Of a DNA stretch of 64,000 nt, positions 18,055 through 26,619 are shown one piece after another. The DNA comes from an uncultured Dehalococcoidia bacterium. GTDB lineage: Bacteria; Chloroflexota; Dehalococcoidia; Lucifugimonadales; Lucifugimonadaceae. The stretch is from contig OX638325.1 of NCBI GenBank assembly GCA_951812795.1, positions 372,001 to 436,000 of the forward strand, in the 5' to 3' direction. The position numbers and the translations under genes were made by a program. Position 1 is the first letter of the stretch. Each line of letters starts with the position of its first letter. The notes beneath the pieces are model-generated. The model ran no database searches. It was not told the DNA's origin and was given only the letters and a program-made list of their open reading frames with translations.

Positions 18055-19092
18055 TCACGCCGCGTTCGTCGTCAGCACCGACGCCTGACCCGGCGCCGGT
18101 GGGTAATTCATCGGTTCCGACGCTGCGAAATCATCCGCGATCGCTCGAACCTCCGCCATCGCCTCGTCGCTTACACGGCGGCTCCAAGCCTCCAATATCC
18201 CATCGAGCTGATCGATCCGTCGAGCACCAAAAATCGGCGCAGTGACTCCATCGTGATCCGCTACCCACTGCAACGCCAACCTAACCATGGGCTCGCTATA
18301 CCGCTCCGAGACTGACAGCAACTTTGAAACCGTCTCGTGCCGAAAGTCATCCCCATACCTCCGCTTGAGTACGCCGCCCCGGCTATCGTCCCTTTCACCG
18401 AACTTCGAATCCGAAACGAACGACCCCAGATGCTTGCCCGTCAGGAAACCGCTAGCCAACGGGCTGTAGGGCACAACCGCAACACCGTGTTTCCGCGCCA
18501 GCGGGATCATCTCCACCGCCAAACCCGGCTGCAAGATGTTGAACACGCTCTGGATCGCCTCCACCCGATAAAGATTCCGAATATCCGACGTCCACAACGC
18601 CGACGCCAGCACCCACGACGGGAAGTTCGAAGCACCAGCGTAAACCACCTTCCCCTGATGAATCAGATCGTCAACAGCTCGCAACGTCTCCTCGATCGGC
18701 GTCTCATTGTCCCATGAATGGCAGTACAGCAAATCGATGCGGTCCGTCTTCAACCGTTTCAACGAAGCCTCCACTGTTCGGACAATGTGGTACCGAGACG
18801 CGCCAATATCATTCACTCCATCGCCAACCCGCGAACGGTATTTCGTAGCCAACACAACCTGATTACGACGCCCGGACGCCCGGAAATAGTTCCCGATAAC
18901 CCGCTCCGAATCACCAATCGAATACGAATCAGACGTATCCAGAAAGTTGATACCCGCATCGAAAGCCTTCGCCATGATCTGATGCGAAGTATCTTGATCG
19001 CAACCGAACGGGTTGCCGAAGTTGTCAGAGCCTAGGCAGAGGTTCGATACCTTGACACCCGTTCGACCCAGTTTGACATATTCGATAGGAAT
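18055..19092 (-). CDS. Aldo/keto reductase with an apparent AUU start codon (copy 3)
   Basis: AKR of 345 residues. Homology begins at EYVKLGRTGVKVSNLCLGSD and runs unbroken into MAKAFDAGINFLDTSDSYS, so the first in-frame ATG (18975) is internal and would cut off the first barrel strand and 39 residues. Between the upstream in-frame TGA and that ATG there is no ATG, GTG or TTG. ATT 19092 sits seven bases after a perfect GGAGG (GGAGGTGA) and gives an M-P-I-E-Y-V-K-L start like other AKRs. AUU initiation is known for infC. Catalytic residues: NFLDTSDSY, VVLATKYRS and LLYCHSWDN. A frame error in the assembly is the alternative. Confidence 0.85.
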   Translation of the reverse strand: MPIEYVKLGRTGVKVSNLCLGSDNFGNPFGCDQDTSHQIMAKAFDAGINFLDTSDSYSIGDSERVIGNYFRASGRRNQVVLATKYRSRVGDGVNDIGASRYHIVRTVEASLKRLKTDRIDLLYCHSWDNETPIEETLRAVDDLIHQGKVVYAGASNFPSWVLASALWTSDIRNLYRVEAIQSVFNILQPGLAVEMIPLARKHGVAVVPYSPLASGFLTGKHLGSFVSDSKFGERDDSRGGVLKRRYGDDFRHETVSKLLSVSERYSEPMVRLALQWVADHDGVTAPIFGARRIDQLDGILEAWSRRVSDEAMAEVRAIADDFAASEPMNYPPAPGQASVLTTNAA

Positions 19093-19156
19093 GACATCAC
19101 CTCCAAGAATTCAACGACTGTTCACAAGATGATAGATCGTAGACCGCTCTCGCTAA

Positions 19157-20197
19157 TCACCGCTCAACATCCACCCACCGCCGTTCCGCCCACGACTTGT
19201 GAATCGCATCCACGATTCGCGCCGCCTCAAGTCCAGCTTCGAAACCAGTGTAGATCAGCGACTGATCGTTAGCCAACGCACCCGCGACGAATTGCTCATA
19301 CGGCTGGGAATAGGGCAGACCCGGATCGATCGTAGCAACCGGTAGATTTTCACCGGACGAACCTAATATGCTGTCGTTTCCATCGGAAATGATCCGACCA
19401 TTTGAACCAGCCACGTCCACAGTCACGCCGCGGCCGCGCTCTTCGCCGCGCTGCACAAAGCTCGTGTGGATGACCGCGTAAGCTCCGTTGACGTATTCCA
19501 ACAAAAACGCCGACGAATCGGGAACCTGAACGTCGAAGCCCTCGGGCGCATCGATGAACTCTCGATGTGCCTCAGCCGTATTCAGCATCGCCGACACCCG
19601 CGCGACCTCGCCGTTTAGCACCCGCGCCATGTCGAAGACGTGTATCAACTCATAAACAGTGCCTCCGCCTTGTTCGGGCAAGAAGCGCCAGGAGCCGACA
19701 TCCGGCCGAACATCTTGCTGCATCGACATTCCCCACCTGATATTGACGTGATACACATCGCCAACGTATCCCGCATCGATCAACCTCCCCATCCGTCCAA
19801 CAGGCGTTCGTCCACGTTGATTGAAGTTGACCGCATGTATCACACCCGCGTCCTGTGCCGCGCTCAGCATCTCTTCACAATCCGCCGCATTCAACGCCAA
19901 CGGTTTCTCACACAGTACTGGGCGGCCTGACGCGATCGCATCAAGCGAATACTGCTTGTGCGAATCGGTAGGAGTGATGATGTCTATCGCATCGATATCG
20001 GGATCATCCAGCATCGCCCGATGATCCACAAACCCCTTCGGAACTCCCCACTGCTCCTGCATCTCCCGAAGCGGCCCCTCTGACCGCCGCATGAATGCAA
20101 CAACCTCAACCTCCGGAATGTCCGCCAACGCCTCCATGTGCTGCGCGGCGAAACCACCCGCGCCGATGATGCCGATTCTCAGTTTTCTTGATGCCAT
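19157..20197 (-). CDS. Gfo/Idh/MocA family oxidoreductase
   Basis: NAD(P)-dependent sugar or polyol dehydrogenase of 346 residues. The N-terminal Rossmann domain starts IGIIGAGGFAAQHMEAL, followed by DIDAIDIITPTDSH and the diagnostic VLCEKPLALNAADCEEM with the catalytic-region lysine of the EKP motif. The C-terminal substrate domain includes RWGMSMQQDVRPDVGSWRF and GGTVYELIHVFDMARVL. ATG 20197 is divergent from the small coiled-coil gene at 20337. Its place beside three AKRs suggests a carbohydrate-derived substrate, which is inference. Confidence 0.9.
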   Translation of the reverse strand: MASRKLRIGIIGAGGFAAQHMEALADIPEVEVVAFMRRSEGPLREMQEQWGVPKGFVDHRAMLDDPDIDAIDIITPTDSHKQYSLDAIASGRPVLCEKPLALNAADCEEMLSAAQDAGVIHAVNFNQRGRTPVGRMGRLIDAGYVGDVYHVNIRWGMSMQQDVRPDVGSWRFLPEQGGGTVYELIHVFDMARVLNGEVARVSAMLNTAEAHREFIDAPEGFDVQVPDSSAFLLEYVNGAYAVIHTSFVQRGEERGRGVTVDVAGSNGRIISDGNDSILGSSGENLPVATIDPGLPYSQPYEQFVAGALANDQSLIYTGFEAGLEAARIVDAIHKSWAERRWVDVER

Positions 20198-20249
20198 ATT
20201 CCATCCTAGTCAGTTCGGTCTGGCTTTCAGGTTAGCGCAACAATGCCAT

Positions 20250-20278
20250 TTGTGCACACAACGATACAAATGTATGAT
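20250..20278 (+). promoter_or_regulatory. Candidate sigma-70 promoter upstream of the small coiled-coil gene
   Basis: TTGTGC at 20250-20255 and TATGAT at 20273-20278 are separated by 17 bases, with the -10 matching consensus in five of six positions. The -35 overlaps a short inverted repeat, TTGTG-CA-CACAA, which could be an operator. It lies about 60 bases before GTG 20337. Confidence 0.35.
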
Positions 20279-20336
20279 ATTGTGAAGGGCGAACCAATTC
20301 CTATAGACTTGGAATACCAATGGAGAGGATATTAAC

Positions 20337-20600
20337 GTGACGACATTGGAAGAACGCGTTAGCCGATTAGAGGGCGGCTATCAACATCTGGCAACCAAGG
20401 CCGACATCGCCCACTTGGCGACCAAGGACGACATCGCACACCTTGAAAACAGGTTCGTCAACCTGCAGACCGACTTCGCCAATTTGAAGGCGGAACAAGC
20501 CCAATCCGAGAGTCGATTGCTTCGGTGGGTTGTCGGACTGATGGGAGCTACCGCCGCCGCCGTGGTTTCGAGCATCCTCGTCGAAGTTCTGACTAGTTGA
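20337..20600 (+). CDS. Small coiled-coil membrane protein (DUF1640/CCDC90-like)
   Basis: An 87-residue protein. Residues 1-60 form heptad-like helices (LEERVSRLEGGYQHL, then repeated ATKADIAHL / ATKDDIAHL units, then LENRFVNLQTDFANLKAEQ). Residues about 62-84 are a single membrane segment (WVVGLMGATAAAVVSSILVEV). This resembles small bacterial coiled-coil/TM proteins related to DUF1640. GTG 20337 follows GGAGAGGA. Function is unknown. It is isolated between two minus-strand genes and has its own candidate promoter. Confidence 0.7.
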   Translation: MTTLEERVSRLEGGYQHLATKADIAHLATKDDIAHLENRFVNLQTDFANLKAEQAQSESRLLRWVVGLMGATAAAVVSSILVEVLTS

Positions 20601-20649
20601 AGCGCCATTTTTGCCTAAGCTGATCCAAGGGTTTATCAGCTGAGCTGGG

Positions 20650-22104
20650 TCACACCGCCTGCAATCCACCCGGCCCAGTAGCCCTGAACGCCTCTTCCGA
20701 TATCCCATACGCGCTTCCGTGGACCGCGCCACCCGGGAACACCTTACCCGGATTGAAGCGCTCCCCAGCGCCAAACGCGGGGCGTAGCATCGCCATCGCG
20801 GCCATATCGGCCTCGGTGAAAACTAGCGGCATGTAAGCCTGTTTCTCGATGCCGATGCCATGCTCGCCACTCAACGCGCCGCCCGCATTGATGCAGGCCT
20901 CCAATATCCGCTCTCCACACTCGATCACGCGTCGAACCTGCGCTCGGTCACGCCCATCGAACAGAATGCATGGATGGAGGTTACCGTCACCAGCGTGGAA
21001 CACGTTCCCGATGGTCAACCCCAACTCCTCGCCGATCTCTCTGACTTGACGCATCACGTCTCGCAGCTTGGTTCGAGGAACTACGCCGTCGACGAGATAG
21101 TAGTTCGGAGCGATCGTTCCGAATGCCCCAATCGCACCCTTGCGGGTCGCCCATAGCTCCGCTCGCTTCTCATCATCCTCTGCCTCGCGAATCTCCGATG
21201 AGTTGTTCGCACGACAGATTTCTCGCACTCGCTGGCCGTGTTCGTCAACCGTTTCTCGTAGCCCGTCGAGTTCAACAATCAGCACCGCTTCCGCATCATC
21301 TGGATATCCAGGGTGATAAACCGGTTCGCATGCATCTATCGTGACGCGGTCCATCATCTCGATGGCCGACGGCACCATACCGGCGCCGATGATGTCCGAA
21401 ACCGACTGCGAGGCATCGTCGAGCGAACGGAACGCCGCCAACATGGTCAATACCGCCTCTGGCTTGCGCATCAAGCGCACCGCCACCTTCGTCACGATTC
21501 CCAGGGTCCCCTCAGAACCGATGAACGCACCGCGCAGATCGAACCCAAACGTATCCCTTGACGTTCCGCCGAGCCAAACCTTCTCTCCATCGGCAAGCAC
21601 AACCTCGACACCCAAAACATGGTTCGTCGTCACACCCAACGCCAAACAGTGCGGTCCGCCGGCATTCTCCGCCACATTACCGCCGATAGTGCAGGCCCGT
21701 TGCGACGATGGATCCGGAGCGTAGTACAGACCGTACTGAGCCACCGCCTCCGACAACTCGATATTCACCAGTCCTGGCTCTACGATAGCGACGCGATTTT
21801 CAACGTCAACCTCCAAAACCCGATTGAGGCGAGTTACAGGTAGCACAACGGAGTCGTGCAACGGTACCGCACCACCACTCAGACCCGTTCCAGCGCCACG
21901 CGGCACGACATTAGCATCATGTTCATGAGCCGCCTTCACGCACGCCGCCAACTCCTCAGCTGAACCCGGCAGCACAACCGCGCCGGGCGGCGAACGGTCT
22001 ATCGACCCGTCGTATTCGTAGAGCAACAAATCATCTGAACCCCAGATGACATACTCCTCGCCGACGATGTCCCGCAGGCGCTCTATCAACTTCTCGTCGA
22101 TCAT
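20650..22104 (-). CDS. glcD: Glycolate oxidase FAD subunit GlcD
   Basis: FAD-linked oxidase of 484 residues. The PCMH domain has VVPRGAGTGLSGGAVP, PDPSSQRACTIGGNVAENAG and FIGSEGTLGIVTKVAVRL. The FAD-oxidase C-terminal domain has NVFHAGDGNLHPCILFD and GGALSGEHGIGIEKQAYM, both conserved in GlcD and D-lactate dehydrogenase-type enzymes. It is the catalytic partner of GlcE and GlcF (12.2-14.8 kb), separated from them by AKR genes rather than in the usual glcDEF order. It precedes an HpcH/HpaI aldolase gene-wise (that gene lies 21 bases upstream), so the two may be one operon. D-lactate or another 2-hydroxy acid is an alternative substrate. Confidence 0.92.
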   Translation of the reverse strand: MIDEKLIERLRDIVGEEYVIWGSDDLLLYEYDGSIDRSPPGAVVLPGSAEELAACVKAAHEHDANVVPRGAGTGLSGGAVPLHDSVVLPVTRLNRVLEVDVENRVAIVEPGLVNIELSEAVAQYGLYYAPDPSSQRACTIGGNVAENAGGPHCLALGVTTNHVLGVEVVLADGEKVWLGGTSRDTFGFDLRGAFIGSEGTLGIVTKVAVRLMRKPEAVLTMLAAFRSLDDASQSVSDIIGAGMVPSAIEMMDRVTIDACEPVYHPGYPDDAEAVLIVELDGLRETVDEHGQRVREICRANNSSEIREAEDDEKRAELWATRKGAIGAFGTIAPNYYLVDGVVPRTKLRDVMRQVREIGEELGLTIGNVFHAGDGNLHPCILFDGRDRAQVRRVIECGERILEACINAGGALSGEHGIGIEKQAYMPLVFTEADMAAMAMLRPAFGAGERFNPGKVFPGGAVHGSAYGISEEAFRATGPGGLQAV

Positions 22105-22125
22105 CGGATCTGGGAGGGCGTACCT

Positions 22126-22869
22126 CTAAGGCGCGTTGTCATCCATGAACTGTTGCGCGCTGTTCAATAGCAACTCGTGGATCCAGACGGAACTCATGAT
22201 GTCGTCGCTCATCATTCGGCCCTTGCTTCGAATGTAGGCCGATAGTTCATTGGCCGCCTTCACGACATCCGAATGTTCACATTCGCCGGGGTAACCAATA
22301 CCTTGCGCAAAGTCGTTCATCCCGATGCCGAAGTAATGGATGCCGTCGACCGCCAAAATGTCGTCGATGTTGTCTATCGAACCCTGATCCTCAAGCAACG
22401 CGCCGACGACCATGTTGTCGTTGGCCTGCTGATAGAAGTCCCGCTTGTCGCCCCAAGCATCCGGCGTGAACGAGTAGTTGGTCCCGCGGTTCCCGCCGAA
22501 CGAACGGTGTCCGATCGGACCGAAGTAGCACGCATCCACCAGCTTCTCGGCATCTTCACCGCTCGCGATGTGCGGACCCATGATCCCTTGTATGCCGCGG
22601 TCCAGGTACCCCAAGATGTGCGACGTCTCAACGTTCTCAACGCGTGCAATCGCCGTAGCACCAGCGGCTTCAACTGCCCGAACCATCTCCTCCAACTCCG
22701 TATAACCGAACGGGCCATGCTCGCCGTCCAACCATACATAGTCAAAATCCATGCGACTCAGTATCTCGACATCCCAAACTGACGGGAACGTCATCTGATA
22801 CCCGAGCGCCTTCCGGCCCTCATTCATCGCCTTTAGAACACGATTTTCGCGAACCATCATCTCTGCCAT
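22126..22869 (-). CDS. HpcH/HpaI family aldolase
   Basis: Class II pyruvate-type aldolase of 247 residues. Seen: FDYVWLDGEHGPFGYTELEE, IQGIMGPHIASGEDAEKLVD, and the GNRGTNYSF region. Members cleave or form 4-hydroxy-2-oxo acids to pyruvate plus an aldehyde with a divalent metal. The gene precedes glcD by 21 bases, so aldol cleavage and 2-hydroxy-acid oxidation may be linked. ATG 22869 lies after a GGGAG site. One of five HpcH/HpaI-type genes in the window; this one is close neither to the plus-strand copy at 23749 nor to the 33-36 kb trio. Confidence 0.86.
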   Translation of the reverse strand: MAEMMVRENRVLKAMNEGRKALGYQMTFPSVWDVEILSRMDFDYVWLDGEHGPFGYTELEEMVRAVEAAGATAIARVENVETSHILGYLDRGIQGIMGPHIASGEDAEKLVDACYFGPIGHRSFGGNRGTNYSFTPDAWGDKRDFYQQANDNMVVGALLEDQGSIDNIDDILAVDGIHYFGIGMNDFAQGIGYPGECEHSDVVKAANELSAYIRSKGRMMSDDIMSSVWIHELLLNSAQQFMDDNAP

Positions 22870-22920
22870 CTATCAACTCCCTTGAATTCTTCCGATTACA
22901 AGATTCGACTCTTTTCGGCG

Positions 22921-23229
22921 TCAGAACGTCTCGTTCTTTAGCTTGACCGCGGTTCCGTAACAAAAGACGCTGTAGTTCTGATCCGAACCATGCTGGCCCG
23001 AAGGTTGGATCGGGTCAATCCTCAAATCGATAACCGCGTCGGCTCCGATGTTCTCGGCCGCAGTCGTCAATCGATCAATCGCTTCCGCAGCCTTCTCTTC
23101 AACGTTGTTCGTCCCGCCACGTCCAAGTTTCTCCGCACCCGACACTAATCCAAGCACGCTCTCGATCTCGCGACCGGGCACGAAATTCGTCGTCGTCAAC
23201 ACCACTGGTGAGTCTTTTCCCCATGTCAT
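22921..23229 (-). CDS. YbjQ family protein (copy 1)
   Basis: A 102-residue protein of the YbjQ/UPF0145 family, thought to form pentamers and sometimes annotated as heavy-metal binding. Seen: TTTNFVPGREIESVLGLVSG and the C-terminal IGADAVIDLRIDP and FCYGTAVKL. The open frame extends to TTG 23262, but ATG 23229 has an excellent GGAGGA site and the family start. It lies directly downstream of a second YbjQ gene. The molecular role is unknown. Confidence 0.85.
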   Translation of the reverse strand: MTWGKDSPVVLTTTNFVPGREIESVLGLVSGAEKLGRGGTNNVEEKAAEAIDRLTTAAENIGADAVIDLRIDPIQPSGQHGSDQNYSVFCYGTAVKLKNETF

Positions 23230-23265
23230 AGCTTGGATCCTCCGGTCGCTATCGGCTGCCAAAAA

Positions 23266-23580
23266 CTACTTCAGCTTTACCGCCGTACCGTACGCGAAAA
23301 TCTCGGAAAATCCTTGACCGACCGACGACGTGTTGTACCGAGTCGCCACTATCGCGTCGGCACCGAGCGCTTGAGCTTCAGATATCAACTGAGCCGTCGC
23401 CTCTTCCCGAGTGTCGCTAAGCAGGCTCGAATACTCCGACACCGCGCCACCAGTGATGTTCTTGATCCCCGCCATGAAGTCGTACCCAATCCCCCGGGCC
23501 CGAACCGCGTTCCCGCGCACCATCCCCAACACCTCCGCCGTATCCTTCCCTTCCACTTGTTCTGTTGTGACGACGATCAT
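23266..23580 (-). CDS. YbjQ family protein (copy 2)
   Basis: A 104-residue YbjQ/UPF0145 protein. Seen: TTEQVEGKDTAEVLGMVRG, AVRARGIGYDFMAGIKNI, then ALGADAIVATRYN and FAYGTAVKL. It keeps the central RARGxGxD segment, which copy 1 lacks, so copy 2 is the more typical member. The two genes are 36 bases apart in one operon. Function unknown. Confidence 0.88.
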   Translation of the reverse strand: MIVVTTEQVEGKDTAEVLGMVRGNAVRARGIGYDFMAGIKNITGGAVSEYSSLLSDTREEATAQLISEAQALGADAIVATRYNTSSVGQGFSEIFAYGTAVKLK

Positions 23581-23748
23581 ATTTTTTATGCCTTTCCGAG
23601 TCCACGATCCGTAACCGCTAATTGCTTAAAAGTTAACACTTCATTTACCGTGATTCGTGTCGGCGACCCATGTTGTTAGTATCCTGTTTACCCGGTCGAA
23701 ACCACTACGCGATGATCGACCGTCACTGAACCAAAGAACTGGAGAACC

Positions 23749-24525
23749 ATGTACCCGAGCACCATCAGATCGAAACTGGCAACCGGCGGCGCTGTCCTCA
23801 GCAGCAGTATGTTCTCACGTGAACCCCACGTGGCGCACACCATTTACAGCAGCATCAAACCCGACTGGGTCTGGATCGACCAGGAACACAGCCCTTGGGG
23901 CACCGAGAGCATCGGCACGATCTGCGTCCAAGGTCGCAACCTAGGCGTCTCACCCGTGATCCGCGTCCCATGGAACGACCCCGGAGACATCAAGAAGGCC
24001 TACGACGTCGGTGCCGTCGGGGTAATGGTCCCGCAGGTCGACAACCCCGAGGAAGCCGCCGACGCCATCCGATACGCCAAGTATCCGCCGATGGGCGAAC
24101 GCGGCATCGCACCGTGGTTCGCGTCCTTGCTCGACATCACCCAAGACGATGTCCTCGAGCACGCCAACAACGAAACTCTGTTGATCATCCAGATGGAGAG
24201 CACCGAGGCATACGAGAAACTCGACGACACCCTCGCCCTCGAAGGCTTCGAAGTCCTTCTCGTCGGCCCGACCGACCTATCCGCCACCCTCGGCATCCCC
24301 GGACAGATTCACCACGACCGCGTCGAGCAGATTATGTCCGACGTCGCCCAACGCATCAAAGGCACGGGCAAAGCCTTGGCAACCACCTTCGGAGACCCCG
24401 CTGTCGCCCGACGCTGGATCGCCGAAGGCTACACGATGATGAACATCAGCAGCCCACTCGCCCTCGGCTGCGGCCCTTTGGCCAAAATGTTCGCCGAACT
24501 CCGCGAAGAGTTCCCCTGCGAATAG
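23749..24525 (+). CDS. HpcH/HpaI family aldolase
   Basis: A 258-residue class II aldolase of the 2,4-dihydroxyhept-2-ene-1,7-dioate aldolase type. Diagnostic segments: PDWVWIDQEHSPWGTESIG (catalytic base region), VSPVIRVPWNDPGDIKKAYD with the substrate-binding arginine, GAVGVMVPQVDNPEEA with metal neighbourhood, then LLIIQMESTEAYEKL and VLLVGPTDLSATLGIPGQ. It would split a 4-hydroxy-2-oxo acid into pyruvate (or a related oxo acid) and an aldehyde. ATG 23749 follows a GGAG site. It is divergent from the YbjQ pair and stands alone on the plus strand. Confidence 0.92.
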   Translation: MYPSTIRSKLATGGAVLSSSMFSREPHVAHTIYSSIKPDWVWIDQEHSPWGTESIGTICVQGRNLGVSPVIRVPWNDPGDIKKAYDVGAVGVMVPQVDNPEEAADAIRYAKYPPMGERGIAPWFASLLDITQDDVLEHANNETLLIIQMESTEAYEKLDDTLALEGFEVLLVGPTDLSATLGIPGQIHHDRVEQIMSDVAQRIKGTGKALATTFGDPAVARRWIAEGYTMMNISSPLALGCGPLAKMFAELREEFPCE

Positions 24526-24589
24526 CTGGCGGACCAGCGACCCAACCCTCGACCACGCGCATTGTCAAGCGCGTTAACATAGCTCGAAT

Positions 24590-25068
24590 ATGGAACCTCG
24601 CGAACCAGAATACCTCCGCGATCTGGTTCGCGAGCTATGTGCGTTGCCCTCAGAGACCGTGTGGGTCGACCGCGGCATTGATGCGACGCTTCGGGATATG
24701 CGAAGAGCGCGGAAGTGGCATCGACAAAGTCGTCGATCTCATCGAAGCTCATCAACTGCCTGCACCTCTCTTCGAAGTTGCCAGCACATCTACGAGATGC
24801 GTATTGTTCGCACACAAGACCCTTTCAGACATGGGGCCGGATGAACGCGTGCGTGCATGTTACTGGCACGCTTGCCGACGATACGTAACCGACTAATAAC
24901 CGTACGGTTCGTGATCGCTTCAATATTCCTGAGAAACAGATTTCTCGTGCCTCCAAGTTGCTGAAAGAAGCCATCGATGCTGATCTGATCATCGTGCGAG
25001 ACCCGGAGGCCGGAACGCGAAGTCGGTCTTATGTCCCTTGGTGGGCCAGGCGCGTTGAGCAATCCTAA
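24590..25068 (+). pseudogene. Remnant of a Schlafen AlbA_2-type ATP-binding protein
   Basis: The start MEPREPEYLRDLVRELCALP matches the N-terminus of AlbA_2-domain (Schlafen-like) ATP-binding proteins. After about 25 codons it jumps directly to the C-terminal third in another frame: LMRRFGICEERGSGIDKVV, then DLIEAHQLPAPLFEV and MGPDERVRACYWHACRRYVT. A further shift near 24890 leads to NNRTVRDRFNIPEKQISRAS and SRSYVPWWARRVEQS, ending at TAA 25066. So several hundred codons have been deleted and one frameshift added. Intact relatives are accessory proteins implicated in regulation or defence. The bases up to 25296 hold nothing recognised. Confidence 0.78.
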
Positions 25069-25296
25069 TTGTTTTCCGTTGCTTGCCTCCCAACAGGTTG
25101 TCGGGCTGAAAATCTGGCTAACTCAGGTTCAGTAAGGCGCTACTATTGCTTTCCGTTGCCTTCCTTTTCGGCGAACAAGACTTGCCATCTCTGACAAATC
25201 TCAACACCCGTTTCGCATCACGCGTTAAACCCAAATCACACAACCTTCATACCATTGAGTCGTAGCGCTGGCAAACAAAGCTGAAGTCCCTCAACA

Positions 25297-25935
25297 TTGA
25301 TAACCCTCATACTCGTCCGCCACGGCCAAACGAACGGCAATGCTACCGACGTCGCCCATGGTTTTTGCGACGATGAACTCAACGAGACGGGCAGAGGGCA
25401 GGCCGAATTGCTCGGACAAAGGCTCAAAAATCACCATTTCGACGCCATATATTCGAGCGACTCTAAACGGGCGGTCCAGACCGCCGAACCGTTGCTCAAA
25501 TTCAGGCCCGATTACAACATCGAGACCAGCCCCGAGTTACGCGAAAAATCTTTCGGAGAGTACGAAGGCCGCCCCTGGCGTCAGATCCTCGACGATTTCC
25601 CCGAAATCCTCGACCCAGAAATCGGGTCCGACGTGAAGTTGCCCGGCGGAGAATCCGACCGTGACCATATGGAACGTGTAGCACGTTTCACCAACAAGAT
25701 CATCGTCAAACACGGTGATGATGCGACGATACTCGTCTTCAGTCACGGCGGCTCGATAAAGGCCGCGGCCGCTCACATGTGTGACCTCCGGCTAGAGGAC
25801 AAGTGGCGCCTAAAAACCGACAACACCGGCATCAGCACAATAATCTCCGAACCCACCTGGCGCGACGACGGCTGGCAAATCGACCGTTGGAACGATACCC
25901 ATCACCTGAACCTCGCCCAGTTGAACCTGAAATGA
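25297..25935 (+). CDS. Histidine phosphatase family protein (tandem copy 1)
   Basis: Phosphoglycerate-mutase-like phosphatase of 212 residues. The phosphohistidine motif is ILVRHGQTNGNA, the second basic site is YSSDSKRAVQTAE, the acid region LREKSFGEYEG, and the late histidine is in VFSHGGSIKAAA. Start is TTG 25297, with a poor ribosome site. Its stop overlaps the next gene by four bases (ATGA). Members dephosphorylate small phosphoesters such as ribazole phosphate or sugar phosphates; the substrate here is unknown. First of three consecutive paralogues. Confidence 0.9.
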   Translation: MITLILVRHGQTNGNATDVAHGFCDDELNETGRGQAELLGQRLKNHHFDAIYSSDSKRAVQTAEPLLKFRPDYNIETSPELREKSFGEYEGRPWRQILDDFPEILDPEIGSDVKLPGGESDRDHMERVARFTNKIIVKHGDDATILVFSHGGSIKAAAAHMCDLRLEDKWRLKTDNTGISTIISEPTWRDDGWQIDRWNDTHHLNLAQLNLK

Positions 25936-26612
25936 GCACGTTCCCCGGTTTCTCCAACCCCTCGCCCCGCACGATCTTCTTGGTCCGGCACGGCGAAACC
26001 GAGGGAAACTCAGACGACAAAGCACAAGGCCACTTCGATGCGCCGTTGACGGAACGGGGCCGAATCCAAACAGAGGCAGTTGCGAAGCGGCTCTCAAAAA
26101 CGAAATTCGATGCCGTCTACTCCAGCGATCTGCAAAGAGCCGTTGACACCGCTGAAACGATTGCTGAACTCGTGACCGGCCTCGAAATCCAAACTCGTGC
26201 CGGATTGCGCGAAGTCCATTTCGGCTCATACGAAGACATGCGATGGTCAGAAGTGCGCGAGGCAGACCCCGAGTTGCATCAACGTTGGACCGACTGGAAA
26301 TCTAGGATCAACGTCAAATTTCCTAATGGCGAATCGCCTTTCGAAACGCGGCAGCGAGTATCGGCAACGGCGAACGAGATCGTGGAAAACCATCCCGAAG
26401 AAAATTCAACCATATTGATTGTGGGCCATACTGGTTCGTTGCAACCTTTATTCGCCCATCTCTTGAACCTTTCCACCACCGAGCAGTGGCGCTTTCACTT
26501 CGATAACACCAGCGTCACCAAGCTGACAGAACACCCCTTCGCACCCAACGGTTGGCGCGCCGATCTTGTTAACGACACCAACCACCTCAACGGCCTCAAC
26601 TCACACGGATGA
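25932..26612 (+). CDS. Histidine phosphatase family protein (tandem copy 2)
   Basis: A 226-residue paralogue. ATG 25932 overlaps the preceding stop (ATGA) and gives MSTFPGFSNPSPRTIFLVRH, in which the family motif [10 protein letters not shown] begins. The second site is YSSDLQRAVDTAET; the region LREVHFGSYEDMRW and the final GHTGSLQPLF complete the active site. An open extension upstream to 25803 runs antiparallel to homology and is not used. Closest to copy 3, with which it shares the [10 protein letters not shown] segment. Confidence 0.92.
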   Translation: MSTFPGFSNPSPRTIFLVRHGETEGNSDDKAQGHFDAPLTERGRIQTEAVAKRLSKTKFDAVYSSDLQRAVDTAETIAELVTGLEIQTRAGLREVHFGSYEDMRWSEVREADPELHQRWTDWKSRINVKFPNGESPFETRQRVSATANEIVENHPEENSTILIVGHTGSLQPLFAHLLNLSTTEQWRFHFDNTSVTKLTEHPFAPNGWRADLVNDTNHLNGLNSHG

Positions 26613-26619
26613 ATCGCAC

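Noticed and set aside
23895..24896. Long plus-strand frame of 333 codons overlapping the HpcH/HpaI gene.
   Set aside because: The first two thirds are out-of-frame shadow of the aldolase. Only the last part, from about 24680, matches Schlafen-type protein and is described as a pseudogene.
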